Source: Taeniopygia guttata (lineage: Eukaryota; Chordata; Aves; Passeriformes; Estrildidae). From it: a DNA stretch of 64,000 nt. The stretch covers positions 42,818,001 through 42,882,000 of the forward strand of contig NC_133024.1 in assembly GCF_048771995.1 (NCBI RefSeq). The letters run 5' to 3'. The notes under the pieces are model-generated. The model searched no databases. It was not told where the DNA came from and saw nothing but the letters and a program-made list of their open reading frames with translations. This document shows, piece after piece, positions 53,109 to 63,420 of the stretch. Position 1 is the stretch's first letter; each line of letters starts with the position of its first letter. The position numbers and the translations under genes are program-made.

Positions 53109-53150
53109 CGCGGGCGGCAGTGCCCCGACAGCCGCGGCCGCCTCCTCCAT
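33523..53150 (-). CDS. SLC35F2: SLC35F2, solute carrier family 35 member F2 (8 coding exons, complete)
   Basis: Coding segments on the minus strand are 53150-52999, 46985-46810, 46281-46154, 41139-40980, 39383-39227, 38443-38391, 37680-37526 and 33741-33523. Together they make 1200 nt, or 399 residues plus TAA. Identification rests on near-identity to the vertebrate SLC35F2 core, for example [31 protein letters not shown] and LYCSTPT. The family is EamA/DMT-type with about ten membrane helices; I see hydrophobic segments near residues 55-75, 91-108, 124-142, 152-169, 178-197, 209-228, 241-258, 277-296, 304-324 and 328-346. Both termini should be cytosolic. Human SLC35F2 is known as the importer of the drug YM155 and was more recently reported to carry queuine/queuosine; the same role here is inferred from homology. 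At 399 residues it is slightly longer than human (about 374), with the extra length at both ends. No frameshift or stop interrupts it, so it looks functional. Confidence 0.96.
33742..37525 (-). other. SLC35F2: SLC35F2 intron 7
   Basis: A 3.8-kb GT-AG intron. It includes a GC-richer stretch at 34.82-35.22 kb and a cluster of short inverted repeats at about 36106-36150. No exon was found. Confidence 0.92.
36106..36150. other. Two adjacent short palindromes in SLC35F2 intron 7
   Basis: gttatctcagataac (7-bp arms around one base) is followed about 6 nt later by gagataa-taac-ttatctc (7-bp arms, 4-nt loop). The same GATA-containing words recur in both. GATA-like sites are a possible reading, but short AT-rich palindromes are common by chance. 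Confidence 0.4.
37526..37680 (-). CDS. SLC35F2: SLC35F2 coding exon 7 (residues 276-327)
   Basis: This 155-nt exon encodes helices 8 and 9: [40 protein letters not shown] and [11 protein letters not shown]. The SATSVNL segment is the best-conserved stretch of the SLC35F1/F2 group. The acceptor is ttttgcag|ca and the donor is aag|gtgagt in phase 0. Confidence 0.96.
37681..38390 (-). other. SLC35F2: SLC35F2 intron 6
   Basis: A 710-bp GT-AG intron containing the TA/CA microsatellite at 37866-37934, about 200 bp upstream of the exon 7 acceptor in transcript order. Confidence 0.9.
37866..37934. repeat. TA/CA microsatellite with internal duplication
   Basis: Alternating (TA)n and (CA)n blocks. 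The unit gtatatatacaagaaa occurs twice, separated by cacacacatatata-type sequence. It lies in SLC35F2 intron 6. Confidence 0.85.
38391..38443 (-). CDS. SLC35F2: SLC35F2 coding exon 6 (residues 258-276)
   Basis: A 53-nt micro-sized exon encoding [17 protein letters not shown], aligning with human LIVEYKDIASIHWDWKI in the loop before helix 8. The acceptor is ctctag|a and the donor is g|gtatgt. The frame works on both sides (CT|A for Leu, G|CA for Ala), which supports this tiny exon despite its being too short to stand out as an open reading frame. Confidence 0.93.
38444..39226 (-). other. SLC35F2: SLC35F2 intron 5
   Basis: A 783-bp, AT-rich GT-AG intron with no other feature seen. Confidence 0.9.
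39227..39383 (-). CDS. SLC35F2: SLC35F2 coding exon 5 (residues 206-258)
   Basis: This 157-nt exon encodes [40 protein letters not shown] and [11 protein letters not shown], covering helices 6 and 7. Human has [20 protein letters not shown], so the bird form has Ser in place of that Cys. The acceptor is gtacag|gt and the donor is ct|gtaagg; CT is completed by A from exon 6 to give Leu258. Confidence 0.95.
39384..40979 (-). other. SLC35F2: SLC35F2 intron 4
   Basis: A 1.6-kb GT-AG intron. A mildly GC-richer stretch at about 40.33-40.63 kb is the only compositional change, and no known repeat was recognised there. Confidence 0.92.
40980..41139 (-). CDS. SLC35F2: SLC35F2 coding exon 4 (residues 153-206)
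   Basis: This 160-nt exon encodes helices 4 and 5: [18 protein letters not shown], then [19 protein letters not shown] and [15 protein letters not shown]. Human has [18 protein letters not shown] and [15 protein letters not shown] at the same place. The acceptor is tacacag|ctc and the donor is g|gtaagg, with the first base of Gly206 in this exon. Confidence 0.96.
41655..41795 (-). repeat. CR1 LINE tail in SLC35F2 intron 3
   Basis: It contains ccatagaatcacaaaactgc, ttggaagagacctt, gccatgggcagggatacctt and caacctggccttggacactt, all standard CR1 3' UTR sequence in minus orientation. It is strongly truncated and carries an internal deletion relative to the usual tail. Confidence 0.87.
43771..44015 (-). 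repeat. CR1 LINE tail in SLC35F2 intron 3
   Basis: It starts atcacagaatatcctaagtt ggaaaggacc and continues through a typical CR1 3' region (ctgaactcactcaggttggt, gaggagcttgttccagtgca, aaccttttcctgatacccaa). Minus orientation, 5'-truncated near 44015. Confidence 0.86.
44209..44240. repeat. (TG)n/(GA)n microsatellite
   Basis: A TG repeat with one C interruption (tgtgtgtgtgcgtgtgtgtg) passing into a short GA run, in SLC35F2 intron 3. Confidence 0.9.
46154..46281 (-). CDS. SLC35F2: SLC35F2 coding exon 3 (residues 110-152)
   Basis: This 128-nt exon encodes [17 protein letters not shown] followed by [20 protein letters not shown], the highly conserved third helix and following loop of the SLC35F family. 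The acceptor is aacag|gc and the donor is cag|gtaagg in phase 0. It lies 528 bp from exon 2, the shortest intron of the gene. Confidence 0.95.
46282..46809 (-). other. SLC35F2: SLC35F2 intron 2
   Basis: A 528-bp, AT-rich GT-AG intron. I see nothing else in it. Confidence 0.92.
46810..46985 (-). CDS. SLC35F2: SLC35F2 coding exon 2 (residues 51-110)
   Basis: This 176-nt exon carries the first two membrane helices. It contains [20 protein letters not shown] and [11 protein letters not shown], both almost identical to mammalian SLC35F2. The acceptor is ttcacag|g and the donor is g|gtatgt, so it supplies the last base of Trp51 and the first base of Gly110. It is separated from exon 1 by a 6.0-kb intron. 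Confidence 0.95.
47425..47600 (-). repeat. CR1-like tail in SLC35F2 intron 1
   Basis: It contains tttggaaggttcttgaaaga, ctggtccaacctttcatggg, ccagggatggggcctccaca and ctggaggttgttccagtg, resembling CR1 3' UTR sequence in minus orientation. More diverged than the others and lacking a clear terminal repeat. Confidence 0.72.
50652..50688. repeat. Poly(T) tract, 37 nt, in SLC35F2 intron 1
   Basis: A long uninterrupted T run (poly(A) on the SLC35F2 sense strand). No retroposon body is evident beside it. Confidence 0.9.
51536..51598. repeat. Poly(A)-rich block followed by poly(G), 16 nt
   Basis: An A-rich stretch with G interruptions ends in an uninterrupted G run at 51583-51598, in SLC35F2 intron 1. 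Confidence 0.85.
52999..53150 (-). CDS. SLC35F2: SLC35F2 coding exon 1 (residues 1-51)
   Basis: The exon encodes a 50-residue N-terminal tail that begins [13 protein letters not shown], contains eight consecutive alanines (residues about 17-24), and ends [14 protein letters not shown], matching the human LLRRIKGKLFTW segment. The ATG at 53150 has a good context (G at -3, G at +4). The donor is ctg|gtgagt, and the TG of the last codon is completed by G from exon 2 to give Trp51. The tail is Ala/Gly/Pro-rich and should be cytosolic. The frame stays open upstream to another ATG at 53471, but the MEE start matches the family layout better. Confidence 0.92.
53078..53104 (-). repeat. (CAG)9 trinucleotide repeat encoding poly-alanine in SLC35F2
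   Basis: Nine uninterrupted CAG units on the plus strand read as GCT codons on the coding strand and give eight alanines in the SLC35F2 N-terminal tail. Human SLC35F2 lacks such a tract. The number of repeats may vary between individuals. Confidence 0.9.
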
Positions 53151-53650
53151 GGCGCGGCTGCCCCGGCCCCGCGCCCGCCGGCAGCGGGCAGGGAGCGGTG
53201 GAGGGCGGGCGCTCCGAAGGCGGCACCCGGCGGAAGGAAGGGATGAACAGCAGCACCGGGACAGCGGCACACTGTTCCGCGGAGAGCGGCCGAGCCCGGC
53301 TTTGAGCCCGGCTTTGTGCCCGCCGAGGGGCCGCCCCCGGGAGGGGCACGGCTCGTGCTGGGGCGTGAGGTCGGAGCTCTTCTGATGTTGCTTCTCCCGA
53401 GCGCGCTCCGGCCCTGCAGTTTCCTTCAGCCGCTGCGTGTCGGTGGGGGGCTTTAGCGGCGCCAACGCCACGTTGGTGCTCCCGCTCTCCCGCGGGCTCC
53501 CCGGCAGCAGCCCAGCCTGGTGCCCCGGTGCGAGTCCCTGCAGGGCTACTTTGCCCCCAGCCCCGATCAGGCATCGAGCCCCAGGGCACCTGGGAGCCTG
53601 GCAGCAGCTGGTTGCTGTGCAGGCAGTTCAGGCGCATCCGCCGGTTACAG

Positions 53651-56600
53651 GAGTAACAGTTACCATATACCCTGCAAGTTCAGCTTCTCGCAGCTTTCTC
53701 CCAGCCTCGAGCCTTCTAACGTTTCAACTCCCGCTGCTACGCTGCTTCTTTCCCATGCCTCTAGATTTTTACATCCTGTTTCTCTTCACCTGCATCTCAG
53801 GGCAACTCACCTGGAGAACCTGGTGATATTTTGCATACTTTGGTGTGTTTTTTAACAGTACTTCTGACGATGCTCTGTATGTGATGGAATTGAACCTCCC
53901 GAGGTGTCTCCAGGAAGAGCAATCTTCGGCCCTCATTGGGGCAGATATTTATCACTGTCCTCGCTGAAAGGATTTTCTGCCACAAGACACTGTTGGTCTC
54001 TACCATTAGCTTTTCCCCGCAGAGCACCATGATCTAATCTTTCTCTCCCCCCCCAACACCATAACATTTTTTTTCAGACGTGTTTTTCTCTGTCATAGTT
54101 CTCTCATTCAAATTGCATTTATTTCCCTATGCTACTACTCAAATTCATCCTCATAGGATTAGATTTAGGAGTCAAAGAGCCATTACTGTGCCATTTTCAG
54201 GTTATCTTTACATTTCCATGTACCTGTCATTAATGAAGGTGAATTTTAGTCTCCCCTTTCCCCAAGGGCCCAGGCTCAAATAACCACTAAGGTATTGGCT
54301 ACATGGGAGAGGACCCCAAATACCCTCTTTGACTTTGTGGTAGTGTAATGTTAAAGGTAATTATGAAAGAAAAGCTGTATAATTACATGTTTTAACCATT
54401 AATAAATTATAACCTACATATCCGTTTGATTATACTGATTATACTGATTTTTATGTTTTTTTTTTTTCTTCACTTGTATAACAGAATAATCTACTGGTAT
54501 TTTAATTTTGAATTCCTAATCCAATAAAAATCCTTCTCTGACTCCTGCAAGAAATCAGTCTGCCAAGATTAGTCTCAGTGTTATGATAGTTATGAATCTG
54601 GTCATGCTGGTCCTGATTCTTCACAACCTAAACTAACAAAGGGTTCAAAAGAAACACTTATCAGACCCTGTGTATTTAGTCATATCTGAGTTCCACAGCT
54701 GTGGTACTCTTCACATTTAATTCATCCTATGTCTGCAATCTGCTGCCAGTTTTCCAGAGATGGGGAATCATGTCTTTGGTGCCCTTTGTCTCCACTTAAG
54801 CTCAGCTCTTGGAATTCCTTGCTACAGGTAGGCTGCAGTAGCCTCACACCAAAAAGACACTGCCAGGCCCGAGCTTGCCCTAGAGCTGCTCAGCTGCAGA
54901 AAGATTGCAATGCCAGAGGGGTATCTATGAATTCTAAAAATATGAAACAAAATAAAGAGTTTTATCTCTTTGGAATTTAAATTTTAACAATAGCAACAAA
55001 CAAAAAAACCCAGCAACAACTGTTAAAAGTGCCATCTGTTAGACTTTGGGGACTAAGTTCATTGCAAAGTGTCATAAACTTTGCTATTGCAGGAAATGTT
55101 AATGGCTTGTGGATAACGTAGCCACGAATGCAGAGATAACAGATGTCTAAAGATGACTTTGTGTTCAGCTACTCCTGCTTCAGGCTGCTGCTTTACTACA
55201 ATTCAGGGTCCATCTCATGTGTGATTATGGCTGCATGTTTCTGGATCTTTGTTGTGCCCTGAGTTTGCCTCATGCCAGTGAAGAGATAGATGCACGTGGC
55301 TGCAATGTGTGCCAGCCAGGCTGCCCAGCCCTGCAGACACCCTTCATGCCGCCCAGTATTATCCCTGCCCTGTGCCTCCCCACCAGTGGAACATGGCAGT
55401 GTGTGCCTTTAAGGATGTGCATCCTCTTTTAGAGACAGAAACTGTTCCTGGGACTCTACAAAACTGCTTTCACTGTAACATACTTTACTGTGTCTTTTCC
55501 AGGACTAGTGAAATCCCTGGGAATGACTCTAGTTTATCTGCAGGCAGGATGTATTTGGAAGCTTAATGGGCCCCTAGACTAACTGATAGGTATACACCTC
55601 CTTTTTGACTAAGAATTTTTAGCAATAAATTTATTATTTAAAAATTAATTATTTGTATTCAAAAATTGTGTCTAAAGTATCAAACTGTGTTGAAGTGTGA
55701 TTGAAAGTAACTAAGAATCCAAATATTTTTTATAGTTGGATATCTTTTAGAATGGGTGAAGGATAACTCAAAAGTACCAGCATAGTTTTTCTTACTGTTT
55801 TACTTTTTAAAAAAACCAAACTTTTGAGCTGAGGAAAAATAAAACAATTAGCAAAGCCATAACAAATGCGAGACAGACATAGCTCTGGTAACCTCATCTG
55901 CTTTCAACTCCTTTTTGCTAGCTTCGTTTCAGTGTATCTTATCAGGCTGTTCCTCCTGCTAAGAAAATCATAAATTTGAATAGGTGATAAAAGTAGATAA
56001 CAATGATAACAACTAAAGGGCAAAGCCATTGTTCAGCTAGACACTTTGTTGTACATTACTGTAACAAAATTATATTTTTTGCATCTGTGTCAGCTGAAGG
56101 GAAGACAAAAAATATTACATGAATAGAAGTCAAAATCTGAAGCTGCAGAAGTGATTCTTTCGAAAATGCTGAGCAAGCATAATGTCAGGGTTTTTTTGAT
56201 TGGAAGTATATGTGCCACTAGAGGTCCTTCATGGTCAGATTATGTTTTCCTCCTCAGCATTTTGATAGTGCTTATAATTTCTAAAGACATTAGAATAATA
56301 GAGGGATCTTATCGTGATTAAGCCTTTTCTGGGAAGATACCAATACAATTTTTCGGAGAGCATTTCATCAGTAAAAGCTCTTGCTTTATTATTAAATAAT
56401 AAAAGTTATTTATTTTTACTTCAATAACTGTGTGTTTTTCAGTTTCCAATTTTTCATTGCCTTATACCATGTCTTCAACATAATCACTTTTCTCTTAGAA
56501 AATGAAGGAAACAAATGTCAAACTAATGAGTGAAATTAGGATAAACAACTGGAACAATAAAACAAGATATAATGTAATTTTTTCTCTGCTCTGTCATTAT

Positions 56601-58817
56601 TTTCTTAGTTAGAAGTTGGTTTAAAATGTCTGAACACTGTTTGGAAGAATTGTTGTGCAGCCTTAGGACTGACATTAAATTTATCACTACAGAATACAAT
56701 GTTATTTATTGGGAAACTAGTAACAAAGATTCATAGCTCATTAGTTGGAAAGTATTAGGAATTAAGGCAAAGAAATACTTGCTGTTCCTGGGATGGTCAT
56801 GAGCTGGAAAGGCCTAAAAGCTGCACAAAGGATAAATGGAATCACAGAATGCATCAACTGGAATCAAGACAGAGATGTGTTACACTGTACAAAATCCTGG
56901 GGGAACATTTAATGAAAGGTAGGATATGTGCTGGTTACTCATATTCGACAAAATATGCAGAAAGATGAAAAAATATCTATGGGACACCATGGGCTCATGG
57001 CAAAGGCCCAAATAGCCAAGACTCCTTACTATCCTCTATCTTTAAAAAAAAAAAAAAAAAGAAATCTGCAGATGAAGGAAATCACTATTTTAAAATTAAA
57101 ATATTCTAATATTCCCTAAAATTTTCTAAAAAAAAATTAATCTGAGAAACATCACAGTAAGATATTCAGTGGAAAAACACACCTTATGTCTGCACTGCCA
57201 TATCCTGGGGTGCAGGGGTCATTCTGCTGTCTCTACCAAGAAGGAAACGTGAAAAAAAAAAAGTGTTTTCACATCGTATTGTCATAGAAGGTATCTACTA
57301 AGAAAAAGCAACTGAATGACGAGGGGTGAGAATTTCAATTTGTGGTGACGTTTACTGATGAGAAAATATCAAGAACAGAGTTTAGGTCTTGATTGTCATT
57401 GAAAATCATGAGTGCCAACAAAAGTTGTAAAACAGATGCATTTTGAGGCCAATCAGTACGAGGTCACACAAGTCTGTGCATCTGTAATTCTGATCTCACA
57501 CACCATCCTCACTTCCCACTCACCTGAAATGTGATCCCCTGCTTGGAACTGTACCCATACAAGAAAAAAAAGTAGGGTTTTTTGTCAAATTTCATGTTTC
57601 CAAGTGTAACCAACATGAGAGTTACTTTCACGAATAAATAGCAAAATCTCAAAGGACTCTGGTTTTGTACCCAGTACAAACAGAGCTCCCTCAAATCTTT
57701 AACCTTCCAGCACTGACACAACATACGTAATATTGAAAGAGATGGTGGGACAATTGGAGATTATAGCTTCAAGCCATGGGCTCAGTCTCAGAAAGGCAGA
57801 CATAATAAAGCCCAAGGACCATCAAAATTTAAGCCTATTTAGCACATGTTGAAGGCTTTTTTTTTAATAAACAAAATTCCCTGTCCCTGAAATAAAAGAA
57901 AATATTCTTCAACCCTCTGACAGATTTCTTTCTCTTAAAAGAATTGTGTTCTCACAGTGGTTTCATGGAATAGCATCTAATACCTCTGACCCTGCATCTG
58001 CAGGATTCGGGAGGTCCTCTATAACAGGCATCTTCTGCTCTTTGGATTTTACAGAATAGTTAAGGATTTTTGTCTTAAAAAGAAAATCACAAAAAATTAG
58101 CCTTTTTTTATTACATTGACCCCATTTTTTAAAATCAGAACACCCTATGACACTGCGTTCACCCTTGCTATTACATGAAAAATAAAATCTGTGTAAATTG
58201 AATTGCAAAACTTGCCAGTCTGTGATCTTTCTTGATTAAGACTGTGAACTATTCATTTCAGTTTACTTGCTTGTCTGTGATGGGATATTATTAGAGTAAT
58301 TGAGACTAAACTTAGAGTACTGAAGGCCAGAATCCACAATTCCCTGGATGAATGTGGATGCCAGACTTTGCATTGTGTGGTACATCTTTAAATCTTACCA
58401 CTCAAATACAGACTAGGGCTGAGAAGAGACTAACCAGGCCCCCACTTAAACAGGTTTAAGTGTAGGATAGTATATTACAGGCAGGTGAAACCCCTGTTTC
58501 CACTCCCAACCTAACAGAAGAGTTGGGACAATCTTTCCATTATTGTTTTTACACCTTACTGGCGCTGGTACTTTTCCTTCACACCTTGGTGAAAAAGTTG
58601 AAGGTAGCATCATGTAAGGTAGCATTGTGATGATCCACCACAAACAAAACATGGATTCCAGGCAGAAGAAACTCTTTAATTAAATCAACTAGTCTAATTT
58701 GAAAAGAGTTTTGCCAGACACACAGCAGTTCATCCAACTGGATTTGCACTGTGGCAGATTTGGCCTGCATCAATGCAATATTATTAAGAAACAGACCCTA
58801 GGATATATCAAAAGGTA
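53651..58817. other. Gene-free sequence upstream of SLC35F2
   Basis: AT-rich after the CpG island ends. A CCAAT word on the minus strand lies near 53935, about 0.8 kb from the start codon, and is of doubtful relevance. A CR1-tail-like word (ggaatcacagaatgcatcaa) appears near 56.84 kb without enough flanking similarity to call. No RAB39A exon was found. Confidence 0.55.
57044..57060. repeat. Poly(A) tract, 17 nt
   Basis: A simple A run in gene-free sequence upstream of SLC35F2. Confidence 0.85.
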
Positions 58818-58995
58818 TTCACAGAATTGCATAGTAGCTCGAGTTGAAAGGGATCCCTGGAGGCTATCTAGCCCAAACCCTTGCTTAAAGCAAGGTCATC
58901 TTGAGCAGGTTTTTCAGTATCCTGGCCTGTTAAGCTTGAATTTCTCCAAGGCTGAAGATTTCACAATTCTTTGTCTTCTTCTTCCAGTGTCTAAG
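58818..58995 (-). repeat. Old CR1 LINE tail
   Basis: It reads ttcacagaattgcatagtag, then gttgaaagggatccctggag, gcttaaagcaaggtcatctt, gaatttctccaaggctgaag. This follows the CR1 3' consensus order (tail, 'rule' sequence, basic-repeat region) in minus orientation, but with many substitutions. Confidence 0.8.
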
Positions 58996-61870
58996 AATGC
59001 TCACAATACAACAGATAATAAATAAATCAATCCTTTTCCCTATTCAGAAATTCCCTTGTTGCAAACTGTGATTGTCAGCCTTTCTCCTTATGCTGTGTGC
59101 CATCAGGAAGGTGAAGACTGCAAAAAGATCCCCCTTTTCATCTCCAGCTTCCCTCAGCTTCACTTGGCTGTCATATGCTACAGACCCCTGACCATTGCTG
59201 GACATCCTCCTAAATGCCATCATCATTCTTTTGCTGGAGAGACCAAACCTGAACATAGCAATGAAAGTGATCATGCAGAGTGATTTCAGCAATTTTAATA
59301 TTATTGTTTCAGAAACATGGATTCTGCCAGGTCCCTTCTGAAGACTTACATTCTCCTACTGATCTGTTGACTCTTCATTCTTCTTGTGTACTTGAAAGAA
59401 GTGTTACTTATTCCTAGGATAGATTTTGTTCTTAAAATAAAGACATGCCTTCTGACATTTTGAATCATACTTGGAGGAAAAGCATTCTGTAAAAGCATAT
59501 TAGGTGTTACATAAGGAAAAGTGAAAACATAGTATCAGCTTCTGTGTGGAACTAAGTCCAAATTTTTTTTCTTCCTTTTAGTTTTTGGCAATCCAACAAA
59601 GTACAAGTAATACCAGACATCTGAATGGTGTAAAATAAAACTATTCTATATATAAAAAGATACTGTAGAGAGGAGATACTATATAAATAATGCAGATGTA
59701 AACAGCTTTACTTTTTTTTTTCCTAAAATTCCTACATATCCAAAAGCCATTTCATCAAAATTTCTAGCTTGAATAAATTTTAGTTAAATAATAAATTATT
59801 CCTTCTCAGAAAAATAATTACCTTTTTTCAATAATTTTTTTTTCAGTATTAAGTTTATAAAGTTGGGGGAGGGGGTAAATATCTCTGTTCTTTTACCCAT
59901 GTTGGAGTTTAGGAGTTTGTATTTTTATTCTGACAGTTCCTAAACACTTTCTTTAAGTGAGGAGAGAGAGGTGAAGGTTTTGCAAAAGTAGTAAAGAAGA
60001 GGTTAGAAAGTGGGATAAAAGAGATTAAGTTTCAACCAGACCTGTGGGGCCACATTCCACTCTCTGTTTTAATCTTGGCAAGGCATTCCACTAATGAGTA
60101 AATGATGCAAGCTGCATCTTCATTGTAGCATTACTTCAGTTGAACTTTCATCTTGTGGGAAGATGTTGGAAGACATCTTGAAACTACAGTTTAATATACA
60201 TTCCAAAGGAAGTTTTTTAGTTGTTTTCAAAAATTGACACAAAATAAACAATACTAATCACATGTTTGTTTTCTTGATTGTTTTCAATATGACTGTCAGA
60301 AAATATTGGTCTTTGAGACATTTGCAGAACTTAGTTACCAGGTTAGGAAAAGATCAAGTACCCATTTAGCTTCATGTGTTGAAGTGCTTTCCTACACATT
60401 TTTCACCAAGAAGTGTAACCAGATCATTTTAGTCGTTCCTATTCCTATTATGATTCCATCATAGGACTCAGATATTTTAGGACTAAGATTGATCACAGAA
60501 TTCTCTATCTGATAGCCTTAGTATATAAGCAACCTTAGTGAATTGAGTGCTATGTTGAAACATGAGTTAATGAGAGGGAAATTATTCTTTTTGAGGGGGG
60601 AGGTTTAAAAAGATATGCACTTATCTGAAAGCTTAGCTGTTTTATGATAAAGCGTGCTCTGTGTTTCACATTTTTATATCCTTTATAACAATGTAAGGTA
60701 GCAATAAGTTTGCAAATCATAGCATTGAAAAGAAATTTATTTGGTCTTTTTCTTACCTGGTTTTACTTTCTTAGAACTTTTTCTTACCTGGTCTTCAGTC
60801 CTAGAAGCTACAAGTTAGGTCTTTCCACAGGAAATACACAGGCAGAGAGTGTGTGTCCAAGATTGAACAACCATGGTGTAACAGGGTGTTATGATAGTTG
60901 CTTTTTCATGCTGTTTGGGTATGATAAATGAAATATCCCATGGCAGAAAACGGGCATTACATCTGTGGATGAAGAAGAACGGCTAGACTGATTTACAGGA
61001 ATCACTTGCACTTTATTACTTTATTATTAAGGCACTATTTTATGAAAACTGTCATTTTTGCTGTGTGCCCTGTTTCTTGGGTTTACATTTCTTTTGTGTG
61101 GGATCTCTGTTTGGCACACACATTTTTCATGTCCCTCCCTGCCCAGCAACCCTTGATCCATCGCTATCTCTTAGTCCACCACTACCACTCAGCCCACTTA
61201 GACCACGAAACCCCTTGTCAGCCTTGCCCAGCCCTCCAAACCAGTGATATCAGCATTATCAAACCATAACTTTAGCAGTCATGTCAAATGTCTCAGATTA
61301 CAGCGACCACTTCCAGGACCTGATTCCACTTTCTGATTCTATTACCAGTATGTACAAACCAATGATTGCTCAATCCTCTCGGTGTGCTAAGGAGGGAACT
61401 CCTGTTATCTCCATTGCATTAACAGTGAGCTAAAGACTTTTTCAAGTAGCTCTGATTATTTTTGCATTATGAAAAGGCCATTGTGTTTCCTGGAGCTCTA
61501 AATAGTACAATATCTTAGACAATGCATGCTTAAGAAAAATAACTTCCTAAATTTGTAGTCAAATATGCACTTACTTGTGTTTTGACCTATCTGGAACAGT
61601 CACACCTTTTCCCATTTCCTTACAAGTCAGTCAGAACTTTACCAAAAGAAAGAACAAGGCATTCTGCTGTTTGGAAATCACAAACCGGATTTTGATTTGA
61701 GTTAGAGTGGAATAAATTCAGGGTGGCTGCCAAGACTGTACATATACATCTGAACTCCAGCTTTGATCTAGTCACACTCTATTTTCCTTGCATAGAAAAT
61801 AACCCAAATCAAAGGACCAAGTAACTGAGCCTGCCAGCTGGCTTTGGCTAGCTGTAACTACTAGATGAAG

Positions 61871-61872
<2 letters not shown>

Positions 61873-61910
<38 letters not shown>
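61873..61910. repeat. Poly(A) tract, 38 nt
   Basis: The longest homopolymer in the window, flanked by gatgaaggc and gccaaaaaatg. It could be the tail of an old retrocopy, but nothing recognisable precedes it. Confidence 0.9.
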
Positions 61911-61911
<1 letters not shown>

Positions 61912-62450
61912 CCAAAAAATGTCTTTTCAACTGTTTGGTATAAATGCATCTATTTGATCTATTTGAATGAAATACAAAACCCTGAATGTTTAAAAAGACT
62001 AATGAGGCTCAATAAATGTTGACCAAGCTAAATAGATTTTATCCTCAGGTCTGGCTTGAAGAGAGCTGGAGATTGATCTGTAATGCCAAGTTTAGCACCT
62101 CCCAGAAACAAAGTGACACACTGAACATGTTTATCCTGTGCTCCCTCTTAAAAGCAGCTGGGTAATTGTCTTTTAGACTATTTGATAATCTTGTATGGAC
62201 AACTGCTTGTACTAAATAACATTCATGATAATGTTTCTTTTGGGGCAGTGACCATGATACTGTCATTTTCAAAGACATCACAGAGGACAGAGTAGGAAAT
62301 ACATCCTAATCACAGCAATTGGAATTTATTTGCAGAAAAAGTTTTTTATAAAAATGTTCCATCTATAAACCTGAATGTGGGTATGATCCTGAAAACCAGT
62401 GCGAATCTCCTCAGCACCAAGGGGTTTTTCCTTTGACTTCAGAAAAAAAA

Positions 62451-62527
62451 AAACAAAAAACAAAAAACAAACAAAAAAACAAAAAAAAACCCAAAAAAAC
62501 CAAAAAACCACCAAAAAGAAAAAATCA
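62451..62527. repeat. A-rich low-complexity block with C interruptions
   Basis: Repeated units of the form caaaaaa and ccaaaaaa over about 75 bp. It yields a spurious Lys/Gln/Thr-rich open frame. Confidence 0.9.
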
Positions 62528-62785
62528 CCACAAACAACCTGTCAAATCATTTGGTTGTTTTCCCATCTTAAAATCCCCTTGGTAGCATGCAGACACATCT
62601 CTGGCATAGCACATAATGGGCATGACAAGCCATTACTAATTCGAACCAAGTTTAATTACTGCTAATGTAGCCACATAAACCTAGTGTGTTCCATAGAACA
62701 CAATGAGCTAAAGACAATGTGTTTTAAGACTATGTGTAGGTTTGGAAGTTAAAACGTAGAGATTTTCTGTAATTTTGTGTTTAAA

Positions 62786-63420
62786 TTATAGAATTGTAGG
62801 ATGGTTGAGGTTGGAAAAGGCCTGTAAGATCACAGAGGACAACTGTTAACCTGACACCACTGTGTTCACCACTAAACCATGTTGACAAGTGCTACAGCCA
62901 CACATTTTTTGAACACTTCTAGAGATGGTGATTGCATCACTTCACTGGCCACCCTGTTCCAATGCCTGACCACCCTTTCAAGGAAGAAATTCTCCAAAAT
63001 ATCCAGTGTAAGCTTCCCTTGGTGCAACTTGAGACCATTTCCTCTTGTTCTGTCATGTATCACCCGAGAGCAGAGGCCAAGCCCCACCTGGCTGCACCCT
63101 CCTTTCAGGCAGCTGTAGAGAGCAGTACGGTCCCCCTGAGCCTCCTTTTCTCCAGGCTGAGCACCCCCAGCTCCCTCAGCTGCTCCTCACAGCACTTGTG
63201 CTCCAGACCCTTCCCCAGCCCCGCTGCCCCTCTCTGGACACGCTCCAGCCCCTCAATGTCCTTCTTGCAGTGAGGGGCCCAGAACTGAGCACAGGATTGG
63301 AGCTGTGGCCTCAGCAGTGCTGAGCTCAGGGGGACGGTCAGTGCCCTGCTCCTGCTGGCCACAGCAGTGCTGATCCAGGCCAGGGTGCCCCTGGCGTCCA
63401 TTGCCCAGGCAGCGCTTGCC
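62786..63420 (-). repeat. CR1 LINE 3' end, minus strand
   Basis: From its 3' end at 62786 (atagaattgtaggatggttg) rightward it holds the CR1 3' UTR and then, on the minus strand, the ORF2 C-terminus ([35 protein letters not shown]). It closely matches the copy at 3404-4052, so the two probably belong to one subfamily. The 5' truncation point lies near 63400-63420, where the sequence passes into a CpG-rich patch. Confidence 0.92.

Larger units (their letters stand above)
52560..53650 (-). promoter_or_regulatory. SLC35F2: CpG island over SLC35F2 exon 1 (presumed promoter and 5' UTR)
   Basis: Base composition jumps from AT-rich to very GC- and CpG-rich between about 52.56 and 53.65 kb, centred on the SLC35F2 start codon. 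GC-box-like runs are visible (around 52950, 53330 and 53350), and I see no clear TATA box, as is usual for CpG-island promoters. The transcription start should lie upstream of 53150 on the minus strand, but I cannot place it. Two 13-bp direct duplications occur here (around 52862-52890 and 53300-53325). The long open frames in this region on both strands result from the high GC content. Confidence 0.85.
58996..62785. other. Gene-free AT-rich sequence
   Basis: Contains the 38-nt poly(A) and the A-rich block. The 18-bp word actttttcttacctggt-type occurs twice (around 60.75 and 60.78 kb) as a short direct repeat. No gene or transposon body was recognised. Confidence 0.6.

Noticed and set aside
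52687..53385. 232-codon plus-strand frame across the CpG island
   Set aside because: It is the antisense shadow of SLC35F2 exon 1 with no family resemblance. A divergent transcript is possible but there is no evidence for a protein.
52582..53637. 351-codon open frame on the minus strand, the longest in the window
   Set aside because: It lies in a different frame from SLC35F2 exon 1 within the CpG island. It is rich in Arg, Ala, Gly and Pro with no domain; low stop frequency in GC-rich DNA explains it.
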